Shown one piece after another: positions 38,871-45,574 of a stretch of DNA of 64,000 bases (its first letter is position 1; each line of letters starts with the position of its first letter). The position numbers and the translations under genes were made by a program. The stretch lies in the NCBI RefSeq assembly GCF_030159095.1, contig NZ_BRXS01000006.1:1-64000 (forward strand), given 5' to 3'. The DNA comes from Roseisolibacter agri. GTDB taxonomy: Bacteria > Gemmatimonadota > Gemmatimonadetes > Gemmatimonadales > Gemmatimonadaceae. Below the pieces are notes generated by a model. The model was not told the DNA's origin. It did no database searches and saw only the letters and a list, made by a program, of their open reading frames with translations.

Positions 38871-39886
38871 GCGCGCCGACGAACGGGAACGGCGTGCGCG
38901 CCGCGGTGGTCGGTGGCGGCGCGTGGGGGACTGCGCTGGCCGACCTCCTCGCCCGCAACGGACACGAGACCGTGCTCTGGGCGCGCGAGCCCGACGTGGT
39001 CGAGGAGATCAACACGCACCACGCGAACCCGCGCTTCCTCGGAGGCTTCGCGCTCGCGCCGTCGCTGCGCGCGACGACCGACCTCCGCGCGGCGGTCGAC
39101 GGCGCGGCGCTCGTGGTCTACGTGGCGCCGTCGCACGTGCTGCGCACGGTCGCGGCGAGCGCCGCAGACGCAGTCGCGCCGGATGCGGTGCTCGCGGTCG
39201 CGTCCAAGGGCATCGAGCGCGAGTCCTTCGCGCTGATGACCGACGTCGTGGCGGAGGCGGTGCCGGGTCGACCCGTCGTCGCGATCTCGGGGCCGAGCTT
39301 CGCGGCGGAGGTCGCGGCGCGACAGCCGACGGCGATCGTGGCGGCGTCGGAGCAGCCCGACGCGGCGGCGCTCGCGCAGCGCGCCCTCAGCTCGCCCGAG
39401 TTCCGCGTCTACACCCATGACGACGTCACGGGCGTCGAGCTGGGCGGCGCGCTGAAGAACGTGATGGCGGTCGCCACCGGGATCATCGAGGGCCTCGGGC
39501 TCGGCTTCAACTCGCGCGCGGCGCTCATCACGCGCGGCCTCACCGAGATGACGCGTCTCGGCGTGGCGCTCGGCGCGCGTCCCGCGACGTTCGCGGGCCT
39601 CGCCGGGCTCGGAGACCTCGTGTTGACGTGCACCGGCTCGCTGAGCCGCAACCGTTCGGTCGGCGTCGAGATCGGGAAGGGGATCCCGCTCGAGCAGGTG
39701 ATCTCCACGCGCGAGACGGTGGCCGAGGGCATCCTCAACACGCAGAGCGCGCGTGCGCTCGCGGCGCGGCTCGACGTCGAGATGCCGATCGTCGAGGCAG
39801 TGCACCGCATCCTGTTCGAGGGGACCCCCGTGCGGCAGGCCGCGGCGGAGCTGATGACGCGCGCGCTGCGCGCGGAGCAGGACTGA
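38867..39886 (+). CDS. gpsA: NAD(P)-dependent glycerol-3-phosphate dehydrogenase
   Basis: GpsA reduces dihydroxyacetone phosphate to glycerol-3-phosphate. The 339-residue product has the N-terminal VVGGGAWGTALADLLARNGH dinucleotide fold, SKGIERES, SGPSFAAEVA, the catalytic Lys region GGALKNVMAVATGI and GLGDLVLTCTGSLSRNR. The ATG at 38867 overlaps plsY by four bases. Confidence 0.95.
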   Translation: MSAPTNGNGVRAAVVGGGAWGTALADLLARNGHETVLWAREPDVVEEINTHHANPRFLGGFALAPSLRATTDLRAAVDGAALVVYVAPSHVLRTVAASAADAVAPDAVLAVASKGIERESFALMTDVVAEAVPGRPVVAISGPSFAAEVAARQPTAIVAASEQPDAAALAQRALSSPEFRVYTHDDVTGVELGGALKNVMAVATGIIEGLGLGFNSRAALITRGLTEMTRLGVALGARPATFAGLAGLGDLVLTCTGSLSRNRSVGVEIGKGIPLEQVISTRETVAEGILNTQSARALAARLDVEMPIVEAVHRILFEGTPVRQAAAELMTRALRAEQD

Positions 39887-39887
39887 G

Positions 39888-40361
39888 GTGGAGGGGCCCC
39901 GTCGTCGCGGCGCGGAAGCGCGGCGCGAGCCGGTGCAGGAGTTCTTCAGCATCGGCGAGGTGTGCGAGCTGACCGACCTCAAGCCGCACGTGCTCCGCTA
40001 CTGGGAGACGCAGTTCAAGGTGCTGAGCCCGGCGAAGAACCGCTCGGGCAACCGCGTGTACGCGCGGCGCGAGGTGGAGCTGATCCTCTTCGTGAAGCAC
40101 CTGCTGTACACGGAGAAGTACACGATCGACGGCGCCCGCCAGCAGCTCGACGCGCAGCGGAAGGGCGGGAGCCTCCGTTCGGCCGCGCGCGCCTCACTCG
40201 CGCGCGAGACGGTCGACTCGATCGAGCGCGAGCTGCGCGCGATCGTCGACGTGCTCGAGGGACGCGTGCCGCTCACGCCGCCGGCGGTCGCTGAGCCTGC
40301 AGAGACGATCGCGGAACCGGTGGCGGAGCCGGCGAGCGCGACCGAGACGCCGACCCGTTAG
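39888..40361 (+). CDS. MerR-family transcriptional regulator
   Basis: The 157-residue product has a MerR-type winged helix (FSIGEVCELTDLKPHVLRYW, ~20-40, then GNRVYARREVELILFVKHLL). A coiled coil around 75-125 (SLARETVDSIERELRAIVDVLE) and a Glu/Pro-rich tail follow. There are no Cys residues for metal sensing. It starts one base after gpsA with GTG, and is probably co-transcribed. Such MerR proteins near gpsA/surE are found in related genomes; the target is unknown. Confidence 0.85.
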   Translation: MEGPRRRGAEARREPVQEFFSIGEVCELTDLKPHVLRYWETQFKVLSPAKNRSGNRVYARREVELILFVKHLLYTEKYTIDGARQQLDAQRKGGSLRSAARASLARETVDSIERELRAIVDVLEGRVPLTPPAVAEPAETIAEPVAEPASATETPTR

Positions 40362-40438
40362 ATTCGCCCCGCACGCGCCGGCGGCCGACGGGCCGGCGGC
40401 GTCCCGACCCGCCTGGCCGTCCTGGAGATCCGCTCGCG

Positions 40439-41200
40439 ATGCGTCTGCTGTGCACGAACGACGATGGCATCCTCGCCACCGGTCTGGAGACGCTGGCCCG
40501 CGCCGCGGAGCCGCTCGGCGAGGTGTTCGTCGTCGCCCCCGACCGCGAGCAGAGCGCGACCAGCCACTCGCTCACGCTGCACCATCCGTTGCGCCCCGTG
40601 CAGCGCGGCGACCGCCGCTGGCAGGTGGACGGGACGCCCACCGACTGCGTGATGCTCGCCGTCGAGGCGCTGCTGCCGGAGCGGCCGGACTTCGTGCTCA
40701 GCGGCGTGAACCACGGTCAGAACATGGGGGAGGACGTCCTCTATTCCGGCACCGTGGCCGCCGCGATGGAGGGCCTCTCGCTCGGCATCCCCGCGATCGC
40801 GGTCTCGTACGCTTGGGGCGACCTGCGCGCGGATCCGGCGCGACTCGCCGCGCAGGCGGACCTGCTGTCGTCGCTCCTCAAGCATCTGCTGTCGCTGCCC
40901 GACTTCCCGCGTGACACGCTGCTCAACGTGAACCTGCCGCCCGTCCCGCCCGACCAGGTGAAGGGCGTCCGGCTCACGCGCCTGGGCCGCCGGGTCTACT
41001 CGAACTCGATCACGCCGATGAACGATCCCTGGGGTCGCCCGATCTACTGGATCGGCGGCGGATCGGCCGAGTGGCGCGGCGAGCCGGATTCGGACTTCCA
41101 GGCGGTGCGCGACGGGTACGTCTCCGTGACGCCGCTGCACCTCGACCTCACGCACTATGATCGTCTCTCCAGCGCGGGGTCCTGGTGGCGGGAGCTGTAG
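40439..41200 (+). CDS. surE: 5'/3'-nucleotidase SurE
   Basis: SurE dephosphorylates nucleoside monophosphates, mainly at stationary phase. The 253-residue product has the N-terminal metal site CTNDDGILATGLE, the SATSHSLT phosphate loop, and SGVNHGQNMGEDVLYSGTVAAAMEG. Its end overlaps the pcm gene by 16 bases. The 77-base gap before it is GC-rich with no obvious element. Confidence 0.94.
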   Translation: MRLLCTNDDGILATGLETLARAAEPLGEVFVVAPDREQSATSHSLTLHHPLRPVQRGDRRWQVDGTPTDCVMLAVEALLPERPDFVLSGVNHGQNMGEDVLYSGTVAAAMEGLSLGIPAIAVSYAWGDLRADPARLAAQADLLSSLLKHLLSLPDFPRDTLLNVNLPPVPPDQVKGVRLTRLGRRVYSNSITPMNDPWGRPIYWIGGGSAEWRGEPDSDFQAVRDGYVSVTPLHLDLTHYDRLSSAGSWWREL

Positions 41201-41841
41201 GCCCCGAGTTCCGGGGGGCGCGGCGGCGGCTCATCGAGACGCTGCAGGCCAACGGGATCACCGATCTCGCGGTGCTGCGCGCGTTCGACATGGTAGCGCG
41301 CCACGCGTTCGTCCCGACCGGCGTCGCCCACCGCGCCTACGAGGACGCGGCGCTCCCCATCGGGAACGGTCAGACGATCTCGCAGCCGACGGTGCATGCG
41401 CGATCACTGCAGGAGCTGCGGCTGACCGGTCGCGAGCGGGTGCTCGAGGTCGGCACGGGCTCGGGCTACCAGACGGCGCTGCTGTCGCACTTGGCCGCGC
41501 AGGTCTTCTCGATCGAGCGTGTGCCGGCGCTCCTCGACCGGGCCCGCGAGATCCTCGCGCAGCTCGACGTGCGCAACGTCTCGCTCCTCCTGGGCGACGG
41601 CACGTTGGGATGGCGCGACTACGCGCCGTACGACGGCATCGTCGTGGGGGCGGCGTCGCCCGACGTCCCGCTCCCGTACGCCGAGCAGCTGGCGGAGGGC
41701 GGGAGACTCGTCATCCCGATCGGTACCCGTGACGAGCAGACGCTGTGCGTGTTCACCAAGCGGAACGGCGCGCTCGAGCGCCGCGACGTGGGGCCGGTGC
41801 GCTTCGTCCCGCTGCTCGGGGCGCACGGCTGGCAGTCGTGA
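41185..41841 (+). CDS. pcm: Protein-L-isoaspartate O-methyltransferase
   Basis: Pcm repairs isoaspartyl residues. The 218-residue enzyme shows HAFVP, the ISQPTVHA substrate loop and the SAM motif VLEVGTGSGYQTALLSHLA (near 85), then IVVGAASPDVPLPYAEQLAEGGRLVIPIG. The GTG start lies inside the surE end. surE-pcm pairing is ancient and occurs in E. coli also. Confidence 0.94.
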   Translation: MAGAVGPEFRGARRRLIETLQANGITDLAVLRAFDMVARHAFVPTGVAHRAYEDAALPIGNGQTISQPTVHARSLQELRLTGRERVLEVGTGSGYQTALLSHLAAQVFSIERVPALLDRAREILAQLDVRNVSLLLGDGTLGWRDYAPYDGIVVGAASPDVPLPYAEQLAEGGRLVIPIGTRDEQTLCVFTKRNGALERRDVGPVRFVPLLGAHGWQS

Positions 41842-42152
41842 GCGACCCGCCGGCGGACCGTCCCGACTCGGTGCACGTCCGGGTCGAGGGCCGGGTGCAG
41901 GGCGTCGGCTTCCGCTGGTTCGTCCGTGAGGCCGCGGTGGGGCTCGGCCTCTCGGGCTGGGTGCGCAACCTTCCCGACGGCTCGGTGGAAGTGCTGGCCG
42001 CCGGCGACGCGACCGCGCTCGCGACCCTGCGCACCCGGCTGGCGGAGGGACCGCCGCACGCGCGCGTCGATCGCCTGGTCGAGCTGGGCGAGGCCGCCGC
42101 ATCGCCCGCCGTGGGTGACTCGTTCGAGATCGTGCGCGGCCCGCGGCCCTGA
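41838..42152 (+). CDS. acyP: Acylphosphatase
   Basis: The 104-residue enzyme hydrolyses acyl phosphates. It shows both family signatures, VRVEGRVQGVGFRWFVREAA (catalytic Arg) and GWVRNLPDGSVEVLAAGD (catalytic Asn). The GTG start overlaps the pcm stop (GTGA). Confidence 0.93.
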   Translation: MSDPPADRPDSVHVRVEGRVQGVGFRWFVREAAVGLGLSGWVRNLPDGSVEVLAAGDATALATLRTRLAEGPPHARVDRLVELGEAAASPAVGDSFEIVRGPRP

Positions 42153-42193
42153 GCGCGACGGGACCGCCCTCGTTCCTCCTCAAGGATCCAGCG

Positions 42194-42733
42194 ATGACCG
42201 TGACCCCGGCAGCGGACCTGGCGACGCGGCTGCTCGCGCGGCTGCGTGACGTGCCGGACTTTCCGAAGCCCGGTATCATCTTCAAGGACGTGACGCCCGT
42301 GCTGGCCGACGGCGCGCTCTTCCGCGACACGACCGAGGCGATGGCGGACTGGTACCGGGGGGAGGGGATCACCCGCGTCGCCGGGATCGAGAGCCGGGGC
42401 TTCATCCTCGGCGCGCCGGTCGCGCAGCACCTCGGCGTGGGCTTCGTGCCGCTCCGGAAGCCGGGCAAGCTCCCGTACGACCGCCGCAGGGTCGAGTACG
42501 CGCTCGAGTACGGCACCGACACGCTCGAGGCCCACGTCGACGCCTGTCCCGGCGACCGCGTGCTCGTCGTCGACGACGTCCTCGCCACTGGAGGGACCGC
42601 GGAGGCGGCCTGCCGGCTGGTGGAGGCGGTCGGCGGGATGGTCGTCGGCTGCGCGTTCCTGCTGACGCTCGGATTCCTGGACGGCGAGCGGCGCCTGGAG
42701 GGCCGGGCGGTGCGGAGCGTGCTGCGACTCTGA
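42194..42733 (+). CDS. apt: Adenine phosphoribosyltransferase
   Basis: Apt salvages adenine to AMP. The 179-residue product has the start LRDVPDFPKPGIIFKDVTPVL, GIESRGFILGAPVA, LRKPGKLPY, and the PRPP motif VLVVDDVLATGGTAEA. AAGGA precedes the ATG at suitable spacing. Confidence 0.95.
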   Translation: MTVTPAADLATRLLARLRDVPDFPKPGIIFKDVTPVLADGALFRDTTEAMADWYRGEGITRVAGIESRGFILGAPVAQHLGVGFVPLRKPGKLPYDRRRVEYALEYGTDTLEAHVDACPGDRVLVVDDVLATGGTAEAACRLVEAVGGMVVGCAFLLTLGFLDGERRLEGRAVRSVLRL

Positions 42734-42768
42734 ACGGCTGCGAGGCGGGGGCCGCTCCCGAGGCTCCC

Positions 42769-42798
42769 TTGGCGGGCACAGGGCAATGCCGCTAATTT
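42769..42798 (+). promoter_or_regulatory. Putative promoter of tRNA-Arg
   Basis: TTGGCG (42769-42774) and TAATTT (42793-42798) are separated by 18 bases, 42 bases before the tRNA. The placement is right for a tRNA gene. Confidence 0.5.
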
Positions 42799-42839
42799 CA
42801 AAGGCTTAGCCGCTCGACCCAGGCCGAGCTCGGCCCCTC

Positions 42840-42913
42840 GCCCTCGTAGCTCAGGTGGATAGAGCAGCGGTTTCCTAAACCGTTGGCCGCAGGTTCGAGT
42901 CCTGCCGAGGGCA
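42840..42913 (+). tRNA. tRNA-Arg (anticodon CCU)
   Basis: The cloverleaf folds completely: acceptor GCCCTCG/CGAGGGC, D-stem GCTC/GAGC, anticodon stem GCGGT/ACCGT with loop TTCCTAA (anticodon CCT), T-stem GCAGG/CCTGC with loop TTCGAGT, and discriminator A. The CCA end is not encoded. It reads AGG codons. Confidence 0.97.
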
Positions 42914-42960
42914 TCCGGTGCGCGACGCGCCGGCCGGCGATCACCCCTTCGTGCGTTTCC

Positions 42961-43620
42961 ATGGCCTCCACGTCCCGCCTCGCTTCCTCGTCCGGCTCGC
43001 TGGACGACGCCACCGAGAACCTCACCGACTGGCTCCGCGACCACAGCCGTCCGGTGGCCATCGGCGCGCTCGCGATCGTCGCGCTCGCGGCCGGCACGTT
43101 CTTCTGGCGCAACGCGGCGGCGAGCAAGAACAGCCGAGCGGAGCAGGCCTACTTCCAGGCCCAGGCGCCGATCGCCCAGAACGACCTCGCGGGCGCGGAG
43201 CGCGAGCTGAAGGCGGTCGCCGACCGGTACGACGGCACGGCCGGCGGTGCGCAGGCTCAGCTCCTTCTGGCGCAGGTCATGTACGAGCAGGGCAAGTACC
43301 AGGCGGGCATCGACGTCCTGAAGGGCGCCGACGACGCACCGCCGGCGCTCCGGAACAGCGCCAAGGTCCTGATGGCCGGCGGCTACGAGGGGCTCGGCAA
43401 GCCGGCGGACGCGGCCAAGCTCTACGAGGAGGCAGCTCAGGCGGCCGCGGCCGGCCAGCGCGACGAGCTGCGGGCGAGCGCGGCGCGAGCCTATCAGGCG
43501 GCCGGCAACGCCGAGGCCGCGCGGAAGATCTGGGCGGAGCTGGCCAAGAACGAGTCCAGCCCGCTGGCCGACGAGGCCCGCGTGCGCATGGGCGAGGTCG
43601 CCGCCAAGCCCGCCAGCTGA
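42961..43620 (+). CDS. Membrane-anchored tetratricopeptide protein (YfgM/TPR_21-like)
   Basis: The 219-residue product has one N-terminal transmembrane helix (PVAIGALAIVALAAGTFFW, ~32-50) after a short cytoplasmic segment DDATENLTDWLRDHSR. TPR-like helical pairs (~60-215; e.g. AQLLLAQVMYEQGKYQAGI) face the periplasm. Layout matches YfgM-type proteins, which work with the Sec translocon and periplasmic chaperones. The frame is open back to 42883, but that would overlap the tRNA, so the ATG at 42961 is used. Confidence 0.8.
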   Translation: MASTSRLASSSGSLDDATENLTDWLRDHSRPVAIGALAIVALAAGTFFWRNAAASKNSRAEQAYFQAQAPIAQNDLAGAERELKAVADRYDGTAGGAQAQLLLAQVMYEQGKYQAGIDVLKGADDAPPALRNSAKVLMAGGYEGLGKPADAAKLYEEAAQAAAAGQRDELRASAARAYQAAGNAEAARKIWAELAKNESSPLADEARVRMGEVAAKPAS

Positions 43621-43630
43621 GCGCTTCCGG

Positions 43631-43664
43631 CCTCCGCACCCGACCATCGGCTGGGTCGCGGAGG
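43631..43664 (+). terminator. Terminator hairpin 1 after the TPR gene
   Basis: CCTCCGC pairs with GCGGAGG, extended by ACCC/GGGT with one bulged base, starting 11 bases after the stop. No clear U-tract. Confidence 0.55.
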
Positions 43665-43704
43665 GGCCGCTCCGACCTGCGCGGCGCGCCCGATGTGAGC
43701 ACCC

Positions 43705-43740
43705 AGACGGTCCTTCGCGCACGGGCGCGGGGGACCGTCT
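43705..43740 (+). terminator. Terminator hairpin 2 after the TPR gene
   Basis: A 9-bp perfect outer stem (AGACGGTCC / GGACCGTCT) encloses a CGCGC/GCGCG inner stem; TTCGTCGTT follows. It acts in the rest of the 296-base convergent gap. Confidence 0.65.
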
Positions 43741-43807
43741 TCGTCGTTCCGGGCGCAGATTCGAGGCTCTGCGAGGGCTGCTCCTGTCGCCCGGCTGTCG
43801 GGTGCAG

Positions 43808-43835
43808 TGCTCGTATAATATATGTTATGTAAAGT
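43808..43835 (+). other. Putative dif site (XerC/XerD recombination, chromosome terminus)
   Basis: The 28 bases divide as a XerC-type arm TGCTCGTATAA (43808-43818), a 6-base centre TATATG, and a XerD-type arm TTATGTAAAGT (43825-43835). By hand, the XerD arm matches the Bacillus dif arm TTATGTAAACT at 10 of 11 positions, and the whole site at 21 of 28. It is one of the few AT-rich patches in the window. It lies in a convergent gap where gene direction changes from all-plus to all-minus, as expected at a replication terminus. Resolution of chromosome dimers would occur here. Confidence 0.7.
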
Positions 43836-43840
43836 GCGAC

Positions 43841-43859
43841 TGTGGATAGCTGTGGGGAG
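43841..43859 (+). other. DnaA-box-like pair next to the dif-like site
   Basis: TGTGGATAG is one mismatch from the DnaA box TGTGGATAA, and TGTGGGGAG follows directly with poorer match. No dnaA, dnaN or box cluster accompanies them, so this is recorded only as sequence resemblance. Confidence 0.3.
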
Positions 43860-43891
43860 AACTGCTCTGGCTCCATCCCCCGCGTTCAGGC

Positions 43892-43908
43892 GGCGCCATT
43901 CAGGCGCC
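43892..43908 (-). terminator. Possible terminator of dapF
   Basis: GGCGCC-ATTCA-GGCGCC forms a 6-bp stem with a 5-base loop, nine bases past the dapF stop on the minus strand. There is no U-tract. Confidence 0.45.
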
Positions 43909-43916
43909 AGTGATCC

Positions 43917-44762
43917 TCAGCCCAGATCGCCCAGGCGGCCGCGGAAGACGATCCGCCCCTCGCCCGCCAGCGTCGGCCCCACGCCGGCCGTCGCCGGCTG
44001 CCGCACCTCGAGCGCGCGGCCGGAGCTGGTCACGATCACGGCCGAACGTTCGGCGTCCTGCCAGGCGGCGAGCATGGCCGCACACGCGACCGCACCGGTC
44101 CCGCACGCCAGCGTCTCGCCCTCGACGCCGCGCTCGTAGGTCCGCATGCGCCAGCCGTCCCCGGCCGGCGACGGTGACACGAAGTTCACGTTGGCGCCGG
44201 CCGCGAGCGTCGGGTCGAACCGCAGCGCCCGGCCTCGCGCATCCAGGTCCACCTCGGCCACGTCGGCCACCCGGACGACCAGGTGCGGGACGCCCGCGAG
44301 CGCGAACCCGATCCGTGCCTCCCCGGCCGCCGCAGCGATGCCGGGCGCGTCGGCCACCAGCTCCCGGACCGCGGGCATCTCGATCTCGGGCCGGTCGTGG
44401 ACCAGACGGGCGCGGATCGGGCCGGCGTCGGTCTCGATCACGAAGCCGGTCGGCTCGACGATCCCGAGCTCGACCGCGAGCCTGGTCGTGCACAGCGTCG
44501 CGTTGCCGCACAGCGTCGCCCGGGATCCGTCGCTGTTGTAGTACGCCATGCGGACGTCCCCGACCGTCGACGGCTCCAGGAAGACCACGCCGTCTGCGCC
44601 GATCCCGGTCGCGCGGGCACAGAGCCGCTGGATCGTCGCCGGCTCGGCCAGGGCGCCGGCCGGCTGCTCCCGAGCGTCGAAGAAGACGAAGTCGTTCCCC
44701 GAGCCGCAGAGCTTGAAGAACTCGCGGCCGGCTTCCTCGTTCGACCCGGTGTGGTCGGTCAT
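43917..44762 (-). CDS. dapF: Diaminopimelate epimerase
   Basis: DapF converts LL- to meso-diaminopimelate for lysine and peptidoglycan. The 281-residue product has KLCGSGNDFVFFD, YYNSDGSRATLCGN and GETLACGTGAVA. Both catalytic cysteines are present. The first site reads GNATLC, whereas most homologues have GNGxRC, so the local loop is unusual. It is the last gene of the leftward block and ends toward the dif-like site. Confidence 0.9.
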   Translation of the reverse strand: MTDHTGSNEEAGREFFKLCGSGNDFVFFDAREQPAGALAEPATIQRLCARATGIGADGVVFLEPSTVGDVRMAYYNSDGSRATLCGNATLCTTRLAVELGIVEPTGFVIETDAGPIRARLVHDRPEIEMPAVRELVADAPGIAAAAGEARIGFALAGVPHLVVRVADVAEVDLDARGRALRFDPTLAAGANVNFVSPSPAGDGWRMRTYERGVEGETLACGTGAVACAAMLAAWQDAERSAVIVTSSGRALEVRQPATAGVGPTLAGEGRIVFRGRLGDLG

Positions 44763-44794
44763 CGCGTGTCGCCCCCGTCAGTCGGCCGGTCGCG

Positions 44795-45574
44795 TCAGAC
44801 CCGGCCCGTCATCGCCCACCACCGCAGCCGCCAGACCATCCAGACGGCCTCGCGGACGATGCGCTTGGACATCTTGCTCTCGCCCTCCGTCCGGTCCACG
44901 AACACGATCGGGATCTCGGCGATCCGGAAGCCCTTCTTCCAGGCCCGGAAGCTCATCTCGATCTGGAACGCGTAGCCATTCGACCGCACGTCCGCGAGGT
45001 CGATGGCCTGGAGGACCTCGCGCCGGAAGCACTTGAAGCCGCCGGTCGCGTCGAAGAGCTGCAGCCCCGTGACGAGCCGCGCGTAGATGTTGGCCGAGTA
45101 GCTGAGGATCAGGCGGGTGATCGGCCAGTTCACGACCGTGACCTTGCCGAACCGGTAGCGCGACCCGAGCACGAGGTCGGCGTCACGGATGGCCGTCAGG
45201 AACTGCGGCAGGTGCGCCGGGTCGTGCGAGAAGTCCGCGTCCATCTCGAACACGTACGAGTGCCCGCTCGCGAGCGCCCAGCGAAAGCCGGCGAGATACG
45301 CGGTGCCCAGGCCGAGCTTCTTCTCCCGGTGGAGCGCGCGGACGCGCGGGTTGACCGCCGCGATCCCGTCGACGATGGCGCCGGTGCCGTCCGGTGAGTT
45401 GTCGTCGACCACCAGGACGTCGATGCGCGGGTCCTGCGCGAGCACCTGATCGATCAGCCGGCTGATGTTCTCGCGCTCGTTGTACGTCGGGACGATCACG
45501 ACCGCGCGGCCGTTCCCCTCGGCCCGCGCACCGGCGTGTTCCCCTGCTGCCGTTGCGGACGCGGCCTCAGACAC
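44795..45574 (-). CDS. Polyprenol-phosphate sugar synthase, DPM1-like GT2
   Basis: The 259-residue soluble GT-A enzyme has VVIVPTYNERENISRLID, VVDDNSPDGTG, EMDADFSHDPAHLPQFL, GSRYRFGK and TGGFKCFRREVLQ, matching polyprenol-monophosphomannose synthases. No C-terminal membrane domain is present. It would make the lipid-linked sugar donor for a GT-C transferase. It overlaps the YfhO-family gene by 8 bases. Confidence 0.88.
   Translation of the reverse strand: MSEAASATAAGEHAGARAEGNGRAVVIVPTYNERENISRLIDQVLAQDPRIDVLVVDDNSPDGTGAIVDGIAAVNPRVRALHREKKLGLGTAYLAGFRWALASGHSYVFEMDADFSHDPAHLPQFLTAIRDADLVLGSRYRFGKVTVVNWPITRLILSYSANIYARLVTGLQLFDATGGFKCFRREVLQAIDLADVRSNGYAFQIEMSFRAWKKGFRIAEIPIVFVDRTEGESKMSKRIVREAVWMVWRLRWWAMTGRV

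Noticed and set aside
42883-42960. Upstream start of the TPR gene
   Set aside because: It would overlap the tRNA-Arg gene, and the extra residues are translated tRNA sequence.
43814-43819. TATAAT as a promoter
   Set aside because: It is inside the dif-like site, in a convergent gap with no gene to drive on the plus strand.
43801-43870. Chromosomal origin of replication
   Set aside because: AT-rich patch with DnaA-like boxes, but genes converge here, there is no dnaA/dnaN, and the core fits dif better.
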